64,000 nt of DNA from Acidobacteriota bacterium (GTDB taxonomy: Bacteria > Acidobacteriota > Blastocatellia > Pyrinomonadales > Pyrinomonadaceae), in the NCBI GenBank assembly GCA_016716435.1, contig JADJWI010000003.1:62001-126000 (forward strand). The letters are read 5' to 3'. Shown piece after piece: positions 1 through 7,879 of this stretch (its first letter is position 1; each line of letters begins with the position of its first letter). Below the pieces are notes generated by a model that searched no databases, was not told the origin of the DNA, and worked only from the letters and a program-made list of their open reading frames with translations. The position numbers were made by a program, and so were the translations under genes.

Positions 1-248
1 AAAAGATCGAGGGTAAGCGAGCAACGCTCGAGGTCGAGAATTCCTTCGGCAGTTGGGATACGGTCCCGTTCGTCTTAGAAGAAGGCGAATGGAGGATCGA
101 TAAGAAAGGCTTTGCCGACCAGATGATGCGTGACATCGAGGAAAGCCAGAGGCAGATCGACGACGCGATCAACCAGGGACGACAGGGCGACCCGATCGCT
201 CCGATGACCGATCCGGCAATGAGCCCATCGCCGGTTAACCCCTTCTAA
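1..248 (+). CDS. C-terminal end of a secreted or lipoprotein-like hypothetical protein (5' end outside window)
   Basis: An open frame enters from the left edge and ends at TAA 246-248, giving about 81 residues. The visible part has a short beta-rich stretch ending in VPFVLEEGEWRIDK, the kind of ending seen in small NTF2-like (DUF4878-type) exported proteins, then a helical DQMMRDIEESQRQIDDA segment and a Pro/Met-rich tail ending PVNPF. The family assignment is inference from that ending only. It lies 17 bp upstream of the DUF1015 gene on the same strand and may share its transcript. Confidence 0.6.
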   Translation, partial: KIEGKRATLEVENSFGSWDTVPFVLEEGEWRIDKKGFADQMMRDIEESQRQIDDAINQGRQGDPIAPMTDPAMSPSPVNPF

Positions 249-265
249 CGCAGAAAGGAGAGATT

Positions 266-1477
266 GTGACACTGATAAAACCTTTCCGCGCTCTTCGTCC
301 GGCCCCCGACGCCGCCCGCAGCGTTTCAAGCGTTCCTTACGATGTGATAACCGAGGACGAGGTTCGGGAATTCATCCAGGAAAACCCTCTCAGCTTTCTA
401 CGCATTACGCGGGCAGATGCCGACTGCTCTGAGGCCGACAACCACCTCCAAAAGGCCGAAGAAAACCTCAAAGAACTGATCGAAAGTGGCGTGCTTTCTG
501 AGGAGCCTGAGCCTGCTATTTATATCTATCGACTCATCGCTGAAGGGCACTCGCAGACCGGCGTTGTTGCCTGCTGCTCGCTTGATGAATACCGGCAAGG
601 CCTTATAAAAAAACACGAGCACACGCGGCCGGAAAAGGTCGCCGAGCGAACGCGGCACATGGTCTGCCTGCGGGCCCAGACCGGGCTGATCTTCCTCGCT
701 TACAGGGGAACAGACACGATAAATGGCTTGGTCGCGGAGGCGGTTTCGGGCGAGCCGATCTACGATTTTACGTGCACAAACGGCATCCGCCAGACTGTCT
801 GGAAGACCGTCCGGCCGAGCGACTTTGAGGATGCGTTTGGTGACGTTCCCGCACTATATGTCGCCGACGGGCATCACCGTTTGGAGAGTGCACGGCTGGC
901 AGCGGATGAACTCGCCGCCGCAAACCCGGAACACGATGGGACCGAAGATTATAATTTTGTGATTGCCGGGATGTTTCCGGCCGAGCAGCTAAAGATACTC
1001 GCCTACAACCGCGTCGTCCGAGATGATTCCGGCCGTACGGATGAGGAGATACTCGCTTTGCTTTCGGAGAGCTTCATCATTTCGCCCGCCGAACGAGCGG
1101 TTCCCGAAGAGCACGGCGAGATCATAATGTACATGAGCGGCAAGTGGTACGACCTTCGCCACAACGTCAATTACTTTCGCGAGCCGGACCCGATCGAGCG
1201 GCTCGATGTGACGATACTCCAGCAATACGTCCTCGCACCGGTCTTTGGGATTCAAGATCCGCGGACCGACGAGCGGATCGGGTTCGTCGGCGGCATCCAC
1301 GGCACGGACGAACTAGTACGCCGGGTCGATTCCGGCGAAGCCCGGGCGGCTTTCTCGCTTTTCGCGACGACGATGGACGACCTCTTTGCCGTCTCGGACA
1401 TGGGCGAGACGATGCCGCCAAAATCGACCTGGTTCGAGCCAAAGCTCAAAGACGGCCTCTTCATTCACCGCATCTGA
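266..1477 (+). CDS. DUF1015 family protein
   Basis: The gene encodes 403 residues, normal for DUF1015 (about 400-440). It starts at GTG 266 with a clear GAAAGGAG ribosome site just upstream. Family-typical features are the N-terminal IKPFRALRPAP and SVPYDVI segments, KHEHTRPEK near residue 115, and the central VADGHHR motif near residue 197, which recalls the catalytic GHHR loop of ParB/sulfiredoxin-like kinases. The ending PPKSTWFEPKLKDGLFIH is also typical. No function is firmly established; in many bacteria the family sits near serine biosynthesis genes, which is not seen here. The stop codon abuts the stop of the convergent dioxygenase-like gene with no gap. Confidence 0.85.
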   Translation: MTLIKPFRALRPAPDAARSVSSVPYDVITEDEVREFIQENPLSFLRITRADADCSEADNHLQKAEENLKELIESGVLSEEPEPAIYIYRLIAEGHSQTGVVACCSLDEYRQGLIKKHEHTRPEKVAERTRHMVCLRAQTGLIFLAYRGTDTINGLVAEAVSGEPIYDFTCTNGIRQTVWKTVRPSDFEDAFGDVPALYVADGHHRLESARLAADELAAANPEHDGTEDYNFVIAGMFPAEQLKILAYNRVVRDDSGRTDEEILALLSESFIISPAERAVPEEHGEIIMYMSGKWYDLRHNVNYFREPDPIERLDVTILQQYVLAPVFGIQDPRTDERIGFVGGIHGTDELVRRVDSGEARAAFSLFATTMDDLFAVSDMGETMPPKSTWFEPKLKDGLFIHRI

Positions 1478-2131
1478 TCACGACCTTGGCAATGCAATGT
1501 CCCGAACGCCGGTAAGCACGCCGCCGCTTCGCTCGAGCGTCAGGATCGGATTAAAGCCGCCCTTTCGCGATTCGCGTTCGCGGGATGAGATAAGCTGATC
1601 GCCTTCGAACAAGATCGAATCGATCCAGTCCTCTTTGGCCTCGGGCGTCGTGACGGTCATATGGATATGGGCCGCGAACCGTCGGCTCGGATACTGGGCC
1701 GGGCGGATCGTCTCAAATTCATATCTGCCCTCGGCGTCGGTCAAGAGCCATCCGCGAAAGCGGCCGTGTTTGTGCTCACTTCCGCGTCCGTAAATGCCCT
1801 CAATGTCAGTGTGATAAAGGTAGATCAGCGTATTCGGCGCCGGAGTTCGCTCATCGTGAAGATAAACGCGGCCGCCGATCCGGAGCCGCTCGCCCTCTTC
1901 ATCGGGGCCTGCAATGACGGCCTTTGAAGCAAGATTTTCCGGCATATCGCGGGCACCGCACCACTCGCATCCGGCATCTGCGATCGCATTTTTCAAGAGC
2001 CGCTGTCGAACGTCAGCGCCTCCGATCTGCGCACTTACATCAGGCCGACAACCCGGCAAGAGCGGCAGCACAGCGAATGCCGCCGCAGCACGCAAAAAAC
2101 CCCTACGCCCTTCACTTTGGATATTGATCAT
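1478..2131 (-). CDS. Intradiol ring-cleavage dioxygenase-like lipoprotein
   Basis: A 217-residue protein with an RRGFLRAAAA twin-arginine-like start and a lipobox LLPGC, so probably exported and lipid-anchored. The body matches the intradiol (protocatechuate 3,4-dioxygenase) fold: NTLIYLYHTDIEGIYG, RGWLLTDAEGRYEFET, RPAQYPSR and AAHIHM carry the Tyr, Tyr, His, His set that binds non-haem Fe(III). The ATG at 2131 was chosen because AAGGGGG lies about 9 bp upstream; an in-frame start at 2161 would add 10 residues ahead of the signal. Exported intradiol-like proteins of this size are common, but few have a known substrate, so catechol cleavage is only the family expectation. Confidence 0.8.
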   Translation of the reverse strand: MINIQSEGRRGFLRAAAAFAVLPLLPGCRPDVSAQIGGADVRQRLLKNAIADAGCEWCGARDMPENLASKAVIAGPDEEGERLRIGGRVYLHDERTPAPNTLIYLYHTDIEGIYGRGSEHKHGRFRGWLLTDAEGRYEFETIRPAQYPSRRFAAHIHMTVTTPEAKEDWIDSILFEGDQLISSRERESRKGGFNPILTLERSGGVLTGVRDIALPRS

Positions 2132-2260
2132 TCCGTTAACCCCCTTATTGAAATGAAACACCGCCGGGCTTAATTTTGTGTCCGGTTCCTAGGGAAATTC
2201 CAACCTTTACCCGCAAATGTGATAGAATTCGCCCGTTTCAAGCGCTGAAAGGCCTTTAAA

Positions 2261-2788
2261 ATGATCGAACATTTTCCGGAAACCGAACGACTAGCGTTTC
2301 GCGCATTCACCCTCGACGACCTGCCGTTGCTGATCGAACAGCGTGCCGACCCGGAGATGAATCGCTATCTCGGCGGGCCGGAGCGTCAGAACACAGAGGC
2401 TATAACTAAACGCTTCCGGTTTTACATATCGTGTTACGAGTCGCACGGTTTCGGGATGTGCCCGGTGATCTGGAAGGAAACGGGCGAGATGATCGGCGCC
2501 GCCGGGCTGCAGCCATTGGTCGGGACAGACGATATCGAGGTCGGATACAGCCTGATACCGGAATATTGGCGTCGCGGTCTGGGGTTAGAATCGGCGCGGG
2601 CCTGGATGGATCTCGGATTCGGCGTCCACGGCCTCGAACGCATCGTCGCTGTCGCCCACCCGGAGAATGCCGGTTCGCGGCGGATAATGGAAAAGCTCGG
2701 AATGACATACGAAAAAACGGAGGAGCATTACGGCGAGGATTGCGTCTTTTATGGCATATCACGAGAGACCTACCTTGCCGCGGGATGA
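2261..2788 (+). CDS. GNAT family N-acetyltransferase (RimJ/RimL type)
   Basis: A 175-residue acetyl-CoA-dependent acyltransferase. The order is typical of Acetyltransf_3: N-terminal ETERLAFRAFTLDDLP, the acceptor-side GYSLIPEYWRRGLGLESA motif (acetyl-CoA pyrophosphate loop, about residues 90-110), and VAHPENAGSRRIMEKLGM near residue 130. RimJ/RimL relatives acetylate N-terminal amines of ribosomal or other proteins, but most members have unknown acceptors and no substrate can be read here. It is preceded by 129 bp without a gene after the divergent dioxygenase-like gene, so it probably has its own promoter. Confidence 0.85.
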   Translation: MIEHFPETERLAFRAFTLDDLPLLIEQRADPEMNRYLGGPERQNTEAITKRFRFYISCYESHGFGMCPVIWKETGEMIGAAGLQPLVGTDDIEVGYSLIPEYWRRGLGLESARAWMDLGFGVHGLERIVAVAHPENAGSRRIMEKLGMTYEKTEEHYGEDCVFYGISRETYLAAG

Positions 2789-2896
2789 AATTATGAAAAA
2801 GCTTGCAGCCGATGCGGTTTTTTACCGTAATGGACTTCAACAGCCTTGTAAAGGAATATATCGCGAAGCATTCAGTGCTCTAGTTGCCATAAGGAC

Positions 2897-3427
2897 GTGA
2901 AGCCGAATTACCTAAAGCTAATCTTTGCCGCTATCGCTTCGGTTTACTTCCTTTGGATCGCGTACGACCCAATGGAAGGAAGCTTTCTCGACCTCGTTGA
3001 TCTCCCAATACACGAGACAGGGCATCTTTTGTTTAGGCCGCTCGGCGAATTTATGATGATCGCCGGCGGAACCCTTTTTCAGGTGATAATGCCTGCCATT
3101 TTCGTCGGCTACTTCTTTTGGAAAGGCAATTATTACTCGGCTGCCATAGTGCTTTTCTGGGTCGGCCAGAGTATCCTTAATGTTTGGGTTTATGCGTCGG
3201 ATGCCGTCGTGATGCAGCTCGTTCTGCTCGGCGGCCTGACCGGAAGCGAGGGCAGCTTTCACGACTGGAACTACATGCTGACGCGGCTCGGGCTGCTCGA
3301 TTCGACCAAGACGGTCGCCGGGCTGATTCGCGCCGCCGGAACGCTGTCCATAATCGCTGGTGCGGCGCTCTCCATCTATCTTTCATTTGGTGAAGAGGCA
3401 GAGCTCGACTTCACCGACGATCTATGA
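2897..3427 (+). CDS. Small integral membrane protein with an HExxH motif (M50-like)
   Basis: This 176-residue protein has about five hydrophobic segments. A HETGH (HExxH) sequence sits in DLPIHETGHLLF at about residues 38-43, followed by a membrane stretch GGTLFQVIMPAIFVGYFF. HExxH next to a transmembrane segment recalls site-2 protease-like (M50) zinc metallopeptidases, but the second metal-ligand motif (NPDG or similar) is not evident, so peptidase activity is inference. GTG 2897 is the only plausible start after an in-frame stop at 2849. The 3' end overlaps the SDR start by 4 bp (ATGA), so the two are probably translationally coupled. Confidence 0.7.
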   Translation: MKPNYLKLIFAAIASVYFLWIAYDPMEGSFLDLVDLPIHETGHLLFRPLGEFMMIAGGTLFQVIMPAIFVGYFFWKGNYYSAAIVLFWVGQSILNVWVYASDAVVMQLVLLGGLTGSEGSFHDWNYMLTRLGLLDSTKTVAGLIRAAGTLSIIAGAALSIYLSFGEEAELDFTDDL

Positions 3428-4209
3428 AGGTAAGCCTGATCACAGGAGCATCGAGCGGGATCGGCGAAGCATTTGCCCGGAGGCTCGCGGCCGAAGGGCA
3501 CGACCTGTTGCTGGTTGCTCGGTCCGAGACGAAGCTCGCCGCACTTTGCGAGGAGCTTCGGGCAGCTGACGGTGTCTCGGCAAATTACGTCGCGATCGAC
3601 CTTACGGATTACGAGGCCGACCGCCGGCTTTATGAAGAAACGGAAAGGCATGGCCTGCAGGTTGATTGGCTTATCAACAACGCCGGGTTCGGTTCGATGG
3701 GCGACTTCATTGAGCTCGATCTTGAACGCGAGCTTGAGATGATCGGCCTTAACGTGATGGCCCTCGTGGCTCTTACACATCGTTATTTACCGGGAATGCG
3801 GCAGCGGAAAAGCGGGACGATCATCAATGTTTCCTCGACGGCAAGCTATCAGCCGGTTCCCTACATGGCGACATATGCGGCGACAAAGGCTTTTGTGACC
3901 TCTTTCTCACAGGCGATCGCGGAAGAGAATCGGCGAGATGGTATTCTGGTGCAGGCACTTTGCCCGGGGCCGACCGAAACGGCCTTTTTTGATACCGCAA
4001 AGATCGAACCGACCTCGATGTTCAAACAGCAGCAAACGGCCGAGGATGTCGTCGAAGCCGCGATGCGGGCGGTCGCAAGCGGCAAGACAAAGGCGATCTC
4101 GGGCTGGATGAACAGATTGGTCGCCACCGCGAGCCTGATGGTGCCGGACAGGCTGATCACGAACGTCGTCGGGAAGGCGATCGGGCCAAAGTTTCGAAGC
4201 AAGAAATGA
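3424..4209 (+). CDS. SDR family NAD(P)-dependent oxidoreductase
   Basis: A 261-residue classical short-chain dehydrogenase. TGASSGIG (residues 7-14) binds the cofactor, NNAG follows beta-strand 4, and the catalytic set is Ser in INVSS with Tyr151 and Lys155 in YAATK. The post-catalytic LCPGPTET segment is also typical. The basic residue in VARSE after strand 2 suggests NADP(H). The closest general type is the DltE/YqjQ-like cytosolic SDR group; the substrate cannot be read. The gene overlaps both neighbours by 4 bp (ATGA at each junction), so it is the middle gene of a coupled trio. Confidence 0.88.
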   Translation: MKVSLITGASSGIGEAFARRLAAEGHDLLLVARSETKLAALCEELRAADGVSANYVAIDLTDYEADRRLYEETERHGLQVDWLINNAGFGSMGDFIELDLERELEMIGLNVMALVALTHRYLPGMRQRKSGTIINVSSTASYQPVPYMATYAATKAFVTSFSQAIAEENRRDGILVQALCPGPTETAFFDTAKIEPTSMFKQQQTAEDVVEAAMRAVASGKTKAISGWMNRLVATASLMVPDRLITNVVGKAIGPKFRSKK

Positions 4210-5036
4210 GATTTACCGTACTTGGCAGCGGCTCGACCGGCAACGCAGTGCTGATCTCCAGCGATCGGACCAACGTCCTCGTTGACGCCGGCCTGAGCGC
4301 ACGTGAGATCGTTCGGCGGCTTGGCGAGGTCGGCGTCTCGCCTGAATCGCTTGACGGAGTCCTGATCACCCACGAGCACTCCGACCATGCCGGGGGCCTT
4401 CGGGTTCTACTTCGCTCGATAGCGTGCCGCGTGTTCATTTCGGGTGAAACTGAAGCTGCTTTTTACTCAACCCGTCGCGGAATACAGAACGGCGATAGTG
4501 AAGGCATAAAGCGACAAGACGCTTTGAAAGAGCGAACTGTTGCGATCGAATCCGACGCCGAGTTCCGCATCGGCGATATAGATTTCGAGCCATTCACCGT
4601 GCCCCATGATGCCGCCGACAACTTCGGATTTGTCGCACGCTCGGCTGGCGTTCGGGTTGCAACGCTGATGGACTTTGGCCATTTCACGCCGCTAATGAAG
4701 GAAAAACTTCGCGGGTGCGATGCCGTTGTGATCGAATCGAACCACAGCCGTGATATGCTTAGCGCGTGTCCGGTCTATTCATGGGACCTCAAGCAACGGA
4801 TCGCTGGGAAAACGGGCCATCTCTCAAACGAGGATCTCGCCGATTGGCTTGAGAACGACTTTGACGGCTCTGCCCGCGATATAGTGCTTGCCCATCTTTC
4901 ACAGCGTGCGAACGACCCCTCGCTTGCCCGCATTACGGCTGAATCGGCACTCGCGGCCCGGTCGCCGCTCTTCAAGAGCGACGTCAAGGTCTCGATCTCG
5001 CAGCCAAAATCGCCGATGCCCTGGTTCACTTTTTAA
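4206..5036 (+). CDS. MBL-fold metallohydrolase (YycJ/WalJ-like)
   Basis: This 276-residue cytoplasmic metallo-beta-lactamase-fold protein starts FTVLGSGSTGNAVLI, the usual opening of the YycJ/WalJ group. It carries the metal site THEHSDH at about residues 55-61, a downstream PHDAADNFGF loop, and an ESNHS segment. In Firmicutes WalJ is a 5'-3' exonuclease associated with the WalRK locus; here there is no two-component pair and the neighbours are an SDR and a membrane protein, so nuclease activity is only the family expectation. It is the last gene of the coupled trio, followed by 227 bp of promoter space before mreB. Confidence 0.85.
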   Translation: MRFTVLGSGSTGNAVLISSDRTNVLVDAGLSAREIVRRLGEVGVSPESLDGVLITHEHSDHAGGLRVLLRSIACRVFISGETEAAFYSTRRGIQNGDSEGIKRQDALKERTVAIESDAEFRIGDIDFEPFTVPHDAADNFGFVARSAGVRVATLMDFGHFTPLMKEKLRGCDAVVIESNHSRDMLSACPVYSWDLKQRIAGKTGHLSNEDLADWLENDFDGSARDIVLAHLSQRANDPSLARITAESALAARSPLFKSDVKVSISQPKSPMPWFTF

Positions 5037-5263
5037 GGTTTAACATCCGGCCCACAAATATCCGGAAAAACTTTGAAAAAATCCCCGTAAATACTGTTTT
5101 TCATTGGTATATACCCGCATTTTGGGTGTATGCTATAGAGTTTAAAGGTGTTTGGCGATTTTCGGGCCGTCATCCGTGCGAATCGTGACGCTAATCCGAG
5201 TTCTTTATTTGAAAAGAGGTTTGAAGAGCCCAGGCAGTTCATCGCCGGGCGAGAGATATCAGA

Positions 5264-6310
5264 ATGGCATTTAAGTCTTTATTTAGTTTATTTTCCAGCG
5301 ATCTTGCGATCGACCTTGGCACGGCAAACACGCTCGTCTACGCTAAGGGCCGCGGAATCGTCGTCAGCGAACCTTCGATCGTCGCGATCAACAAGGTTAC
5401 GAATCAGGTCGAAGCCGTCGGCCGCGACGCGAAAGAGATGCTTGGCCGCACGCCGGGCAACATCGTCGCCATCCGCCCAATGAAGGACGGCGTTATCGCC
5501 AACTTTGAGGTGACGGAGAAGATGCTTCAGCATTTCATCCGCAAGGCGCACAACGGCAAGTCGTGGGTTCGGCCGCGGGTCGTGATCGGCATTCCGTCTG
5601 AGATCACGCAGGTCGAGCGACGTGCGGTCGAGGATTCCGCATATCGGGCGAAGGCATCGGAGGTCTATCTGGTCGAGGAAGCAATGGCGGCCGCGATCGG
5701 TGCCGGCCTGCCCATCACCGAACCGCACGGCAACATGGTCGTCGATATCGGTGGCGGAACGACTGACATCGCCGTTATCTCGCTTTCCGGCATCGTTTAT
5801 TCGCGTGCCGTCCGCGTTGCGGGCAACGAGATGGACGAGTCGATAACGCAGTACATCAAGCGAAAGTACAACCTGCTGATCGGCGAGCGAACGGCCGAAG
5901 CGATCAAGATCGCGCTTGGCAGTGCCTTTCCGCTCGATGAGCCGCTTTCGATGGACGTCCGCGGCCGAAACCTGATCGAAGGCATCCCGAAGACCATCAC
6001 CATGACCGACGAAGAGATCCGCGAGGCCCTTTCGGATTCGGTCTCGACGATCATAAACGCCGTCCGCGTCGCTCTTGAACGAACGCCGCCGGAGCTTTCG
6101 GCCGACATCGTCGAACGCGGCATCGTCCTTACGGGCGGCGGCGCATTGCTCAAGAATCTTGATAAGCGGCTGATGATCGAGACCGGACTTCCGGTAATGA
6201 TCGCCGATGATCCGCTCTCCTCGGTCGTGCTCGGAACGGGCAAGATGCTCTCCGATATTGAGCTCCTCAAGCGGGTGAAATGGGACAACTCGCTGATGAC
6301 GGGTAGTTAA
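5264..6310 (+). CDS. mreB: Rod shape-determining protein MreB
   Basis: The actin homologue of the elongasome, 348 residues as usual. It polymerises on the inner membrane and guides lateral wall synthesis. The phosphate-1 loop is DLAIDLGTANTLVYA (about residues 12-26), the phosphate-2 loop is MVVDIGGGTTDIAVIS, and LTGGGALLKNLD marks the adenosine pocket. The amphipathic N-terminus MAFKSLFSLFSS fits membrane contact. The 227 bp upstream are AT-rich; TTGGTA near 5104 and TATGCT near 5129 are a possible but poorly spaced promoter. It heads the mreB-mreC-mreD-mrdA-rodA-PBP1A cluster. Confidence 0.97.
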   Translation: MAFKSLFSLFSSDLAIDLGTANTLVYAKGRGIVVSEPSIVAINKVTNQVEAVGRDAKEMLGRTPGNIVAIRPMKDGVIANFEVTEKMLQHFIRKAHNGKSWVRPRVVIGIPSEITQVERRAVEDSAYRAKASEVYLVEEAMAAAIGAGLPITEPHGNMVVDIGGGTTDIAVISLSGIVYSRAVRVAGNEMDESITQYIKRKYNLLIGERTAEAIKIALGSAFPLDEPLSMDVRGRNLIEGIPKTITMTDEEIREALSDSVSTIINAVRVALERTPPELSADIVERGIVLTGGGALLKNLDKRLMIETGLPVMIADDPLSSVVLGTGKMLSDIELLKRVKWDNSLMTGS

Positions 6311-6328
6311 TTTTTTTCCGTTGGACTT

Positions 6329-6341
6329 GCGACGCGGGGAC
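6329..6341 (+). repeat. Short intergenic repeat, copy 1 (GCGACGCGGGGAC)
   Basis: Thirteen bases identical to 13449-13461. With the preceding ACT plus one variable base the match is 16 of 17. Both copies follow a stop codon in the same gene cluster (after mreB and after the PBP1A gene). A loosely complementary GTCGCCGCGTTGC lies at 6360-6372, so this copy may form an imperfect hairpin between mreB and mreC. Confidence 0.5.
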
Positions 6342-6405
6342 ACGGAGCAGTTTTGCCGGGTCGCCGCGTTGCTTGCTTAAGGGCCCGAGCCGTCTCTCTC
6401 AAAAA

Positions 6406-7317
6406 ATGGTTGAACGAAGTCAAACAGAGGTCTGGAGATTGACGCCGTGGCTCGTCATCTTTCTACTTCTGGGTAATTTTATCTTGATGGTGTTCAACGC
6501 CCGCGTCGAAGGCGGCGAGCGGGTTATTAAGGTATGGGCTCTGACGGCCGCCGATTTCGTTCAGTCACCGGTTACGACGATCAGCTCCGGGGTCTCGAAC
6601 TATTTCACATCATTTGCCGAACTCAGATCGGCGCAGGACGAAAACACCCAGCTAAAGGAGCGCGTTCAAGAGCTTGAGGTCGAGATCAAAGGACGGTCCG
6701 ACCTTGAATCCGAGAATGAAAGACTTCGGCAATTGCTCGATCTGAAAGAAAAGAGCAAGTACCGTGTGCTCTCGGCCCGCATCATTGGCCGCGACCCTTC
6801 CGCCTGGTTCAACTCGGCGGTGATCAATCGCGGAAGCCTAGATGGCATCGCTCTCAATATGCCGGTGGTGACGGATGGCGGATTGGTCGGCCGAGTAACG
6901 GCCGTCGGGCCGCTGACGGCACAGGTCGATCTGATCACCCACGACAAATCGGGCCTAGGGGCGGTCATCGGTGAGATCGGAAACTCGAATGCGCTCGGCG
7001 TTGTCAGCGGAACTGGCAAAACGGATGTGATCGAAATGCGATATGTTTCGGGAAGCATTGAGGTTTCGCCGGGGCAGGTCGTCTTCACGACCGGGCAAGA
7101 CGGCATTTATCCGGATGGTTTGAAGGTCGGGGAAATTGTCGAGGTCATCTCGGGCTCGGCAACGGTGCCGCATCGGATATTCATTAAGCCGGCCGCCGGG
7201 CTCGGGTCTATGCAAGAAGTCGGCGTATTGCTTTATGAGCCCGAGCAGAAACCGGATTTTGAGAGCTCGCTCTCACCGGGCGAGAGGACGAACAGGCGGC
7301 AGGGCACAACGCCCTAG
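6406..7317 (+). CDS. mreC: Rod shape-determining protein MreC
   Basis: A bitopic periplasmic scaffold of the elongasome linking MreB and MreD to PBP2. Layout: short cytoplasmic N-terminus, one membrane segment LTPWLVIFLLLGNFILM, a heptad-rich coiled coil (about residues 65-110 with ENTQLKERVQELE), then two beta domains with the family markers ARIIGRDPSAWF and VVTDGGLVGRV. The start is uncertain. ATG 6406 gives 303 residues with a normal N-terminus; an in-frame TTG at 6373 would add 11 residues. No strong ribosome site precedes either. A Pro/Arg-rich tail ends the protein. Confidence 0.93.
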   Translation: MVERSQTEVWRLTPWLVIFLLLGNFILMVFNARVEGGERVIKVWALTAADFVQSPVTTISSGVSNYFTSFAELRSAQDENTQLKERVQELEVEIKGRSDLESENERLRQLLDLKEKSKYRVLSARIIGRDPSAWFNSAVINRGSLDGIALNMPVVTDGGLVGRVTAVGPLTAQVDLITHDKSGLGAVIGEIGNSNALGVVSGTGKTDVIEMRYVSGSIEVSPGQVVFTTGQDGIYPDGLKVGEIVEVISGSATVPHRIFIKPAAGLGSMQEVGVLLYEPEQKPDFESSLSPGERTNRRQGTTP

Positions 7318-7323
7318 AACGAG

Positions 7324-7869
7324 ATGGAACAGGTCAAGGTCACCATTGCATTGATACTTGCCGTACTGGCACAATGGTCGCTCCGTAATGTCGCGGAGCC
7401 CTTCGCCTATGTCGATTTCCCGCTGATCATAATCGTTTTCGCCGCCCTGCAGCGAAACTCGATGCGTGCGATCATTTACGGCACCCTCGCCGGGCTCGCC
7501 GTCGATGCTCTCAGCAGCGGACTTCTCGGGGCGAACGGCTTTACCAAAACGCTTGTCGCTTTTATGGTCGCGGAGCTTGCCCGGCGAGTCTATCTGGACA
7601 ACCTATTCTTGCGGATGTTCGTCATAGCGGGAGCGTGTTTGATCGACGACCTCGCTTATTATGGGTTGCATCAGTTGCTCGGGGTTCCGCCCTCGGCTCC
7701 TCTGGTAACGACCGTGGCGTATTCATTCATCGGAACCCTGATCGCCGGAACGATAATCTTTTTCGTATTGGATTACGCTTCATCGGATCGGCTCCGGCCG
7801 CGTCGGCGCGAGACACTTTCACCACGCAGGCAATCTCGGCGACGGAATCCGATAAAACTGAACCGATAA
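7324..7869 (+). CDS. mreD: Rod shape-determining protein MreD
   Basis: A 181-residue polytopic membrane protein with about five hydrophobic segments, placed 6 bp after mreC as in most mre operons. Family signs are the opening VKVTIALILAVLAQWSL, the FVDFPLI-like strand (YVDFPLIIIVFAAL) and GTLAGLAVDALSSGLLG, the conserved GxxxGLxxD region. MreD joins MreC in the inner membrane part of the elongasome. The C-terminal 25 residues are Arg-rich and cytoplasmic by the positive-inside rule. MreD is poorly conserved, so position in the operon carries much of the weight. Confidence 0.9.
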   Translation: MEQVKVTIALILAVLAQWSLRNVAEPFAYVDFPLIIIVFAALQRNSMRAIIYGTLAGLAVDALSSGLLGANGFTKTLVAFMVAELARRVYLDNLFLRMFVIAGACLIDDLAYYGLHQLLGVPPSAPLVTTVAYSFIGTLIAGTIIFFVLDYASSDRLRPRRRETLSPRRQSRRRNPIKLNR

Positions 7870-7879
7870 CGGACGCAAT

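Noticed and set aside
5040..5263. tRNA, small RNA or riboswitch upstream of mreB
   Set aside because: No cloverleaf or known aptamer pattern was found; only a weak possible promoter is visible.
5288..6343. 351-residue open frame antisense to mreB
   Set aside because: It is the mirror of a strongly conserved gene in GC-rich DNA, has an Arg/Asp-rich composition unlike a real protein, and no ribosome site.
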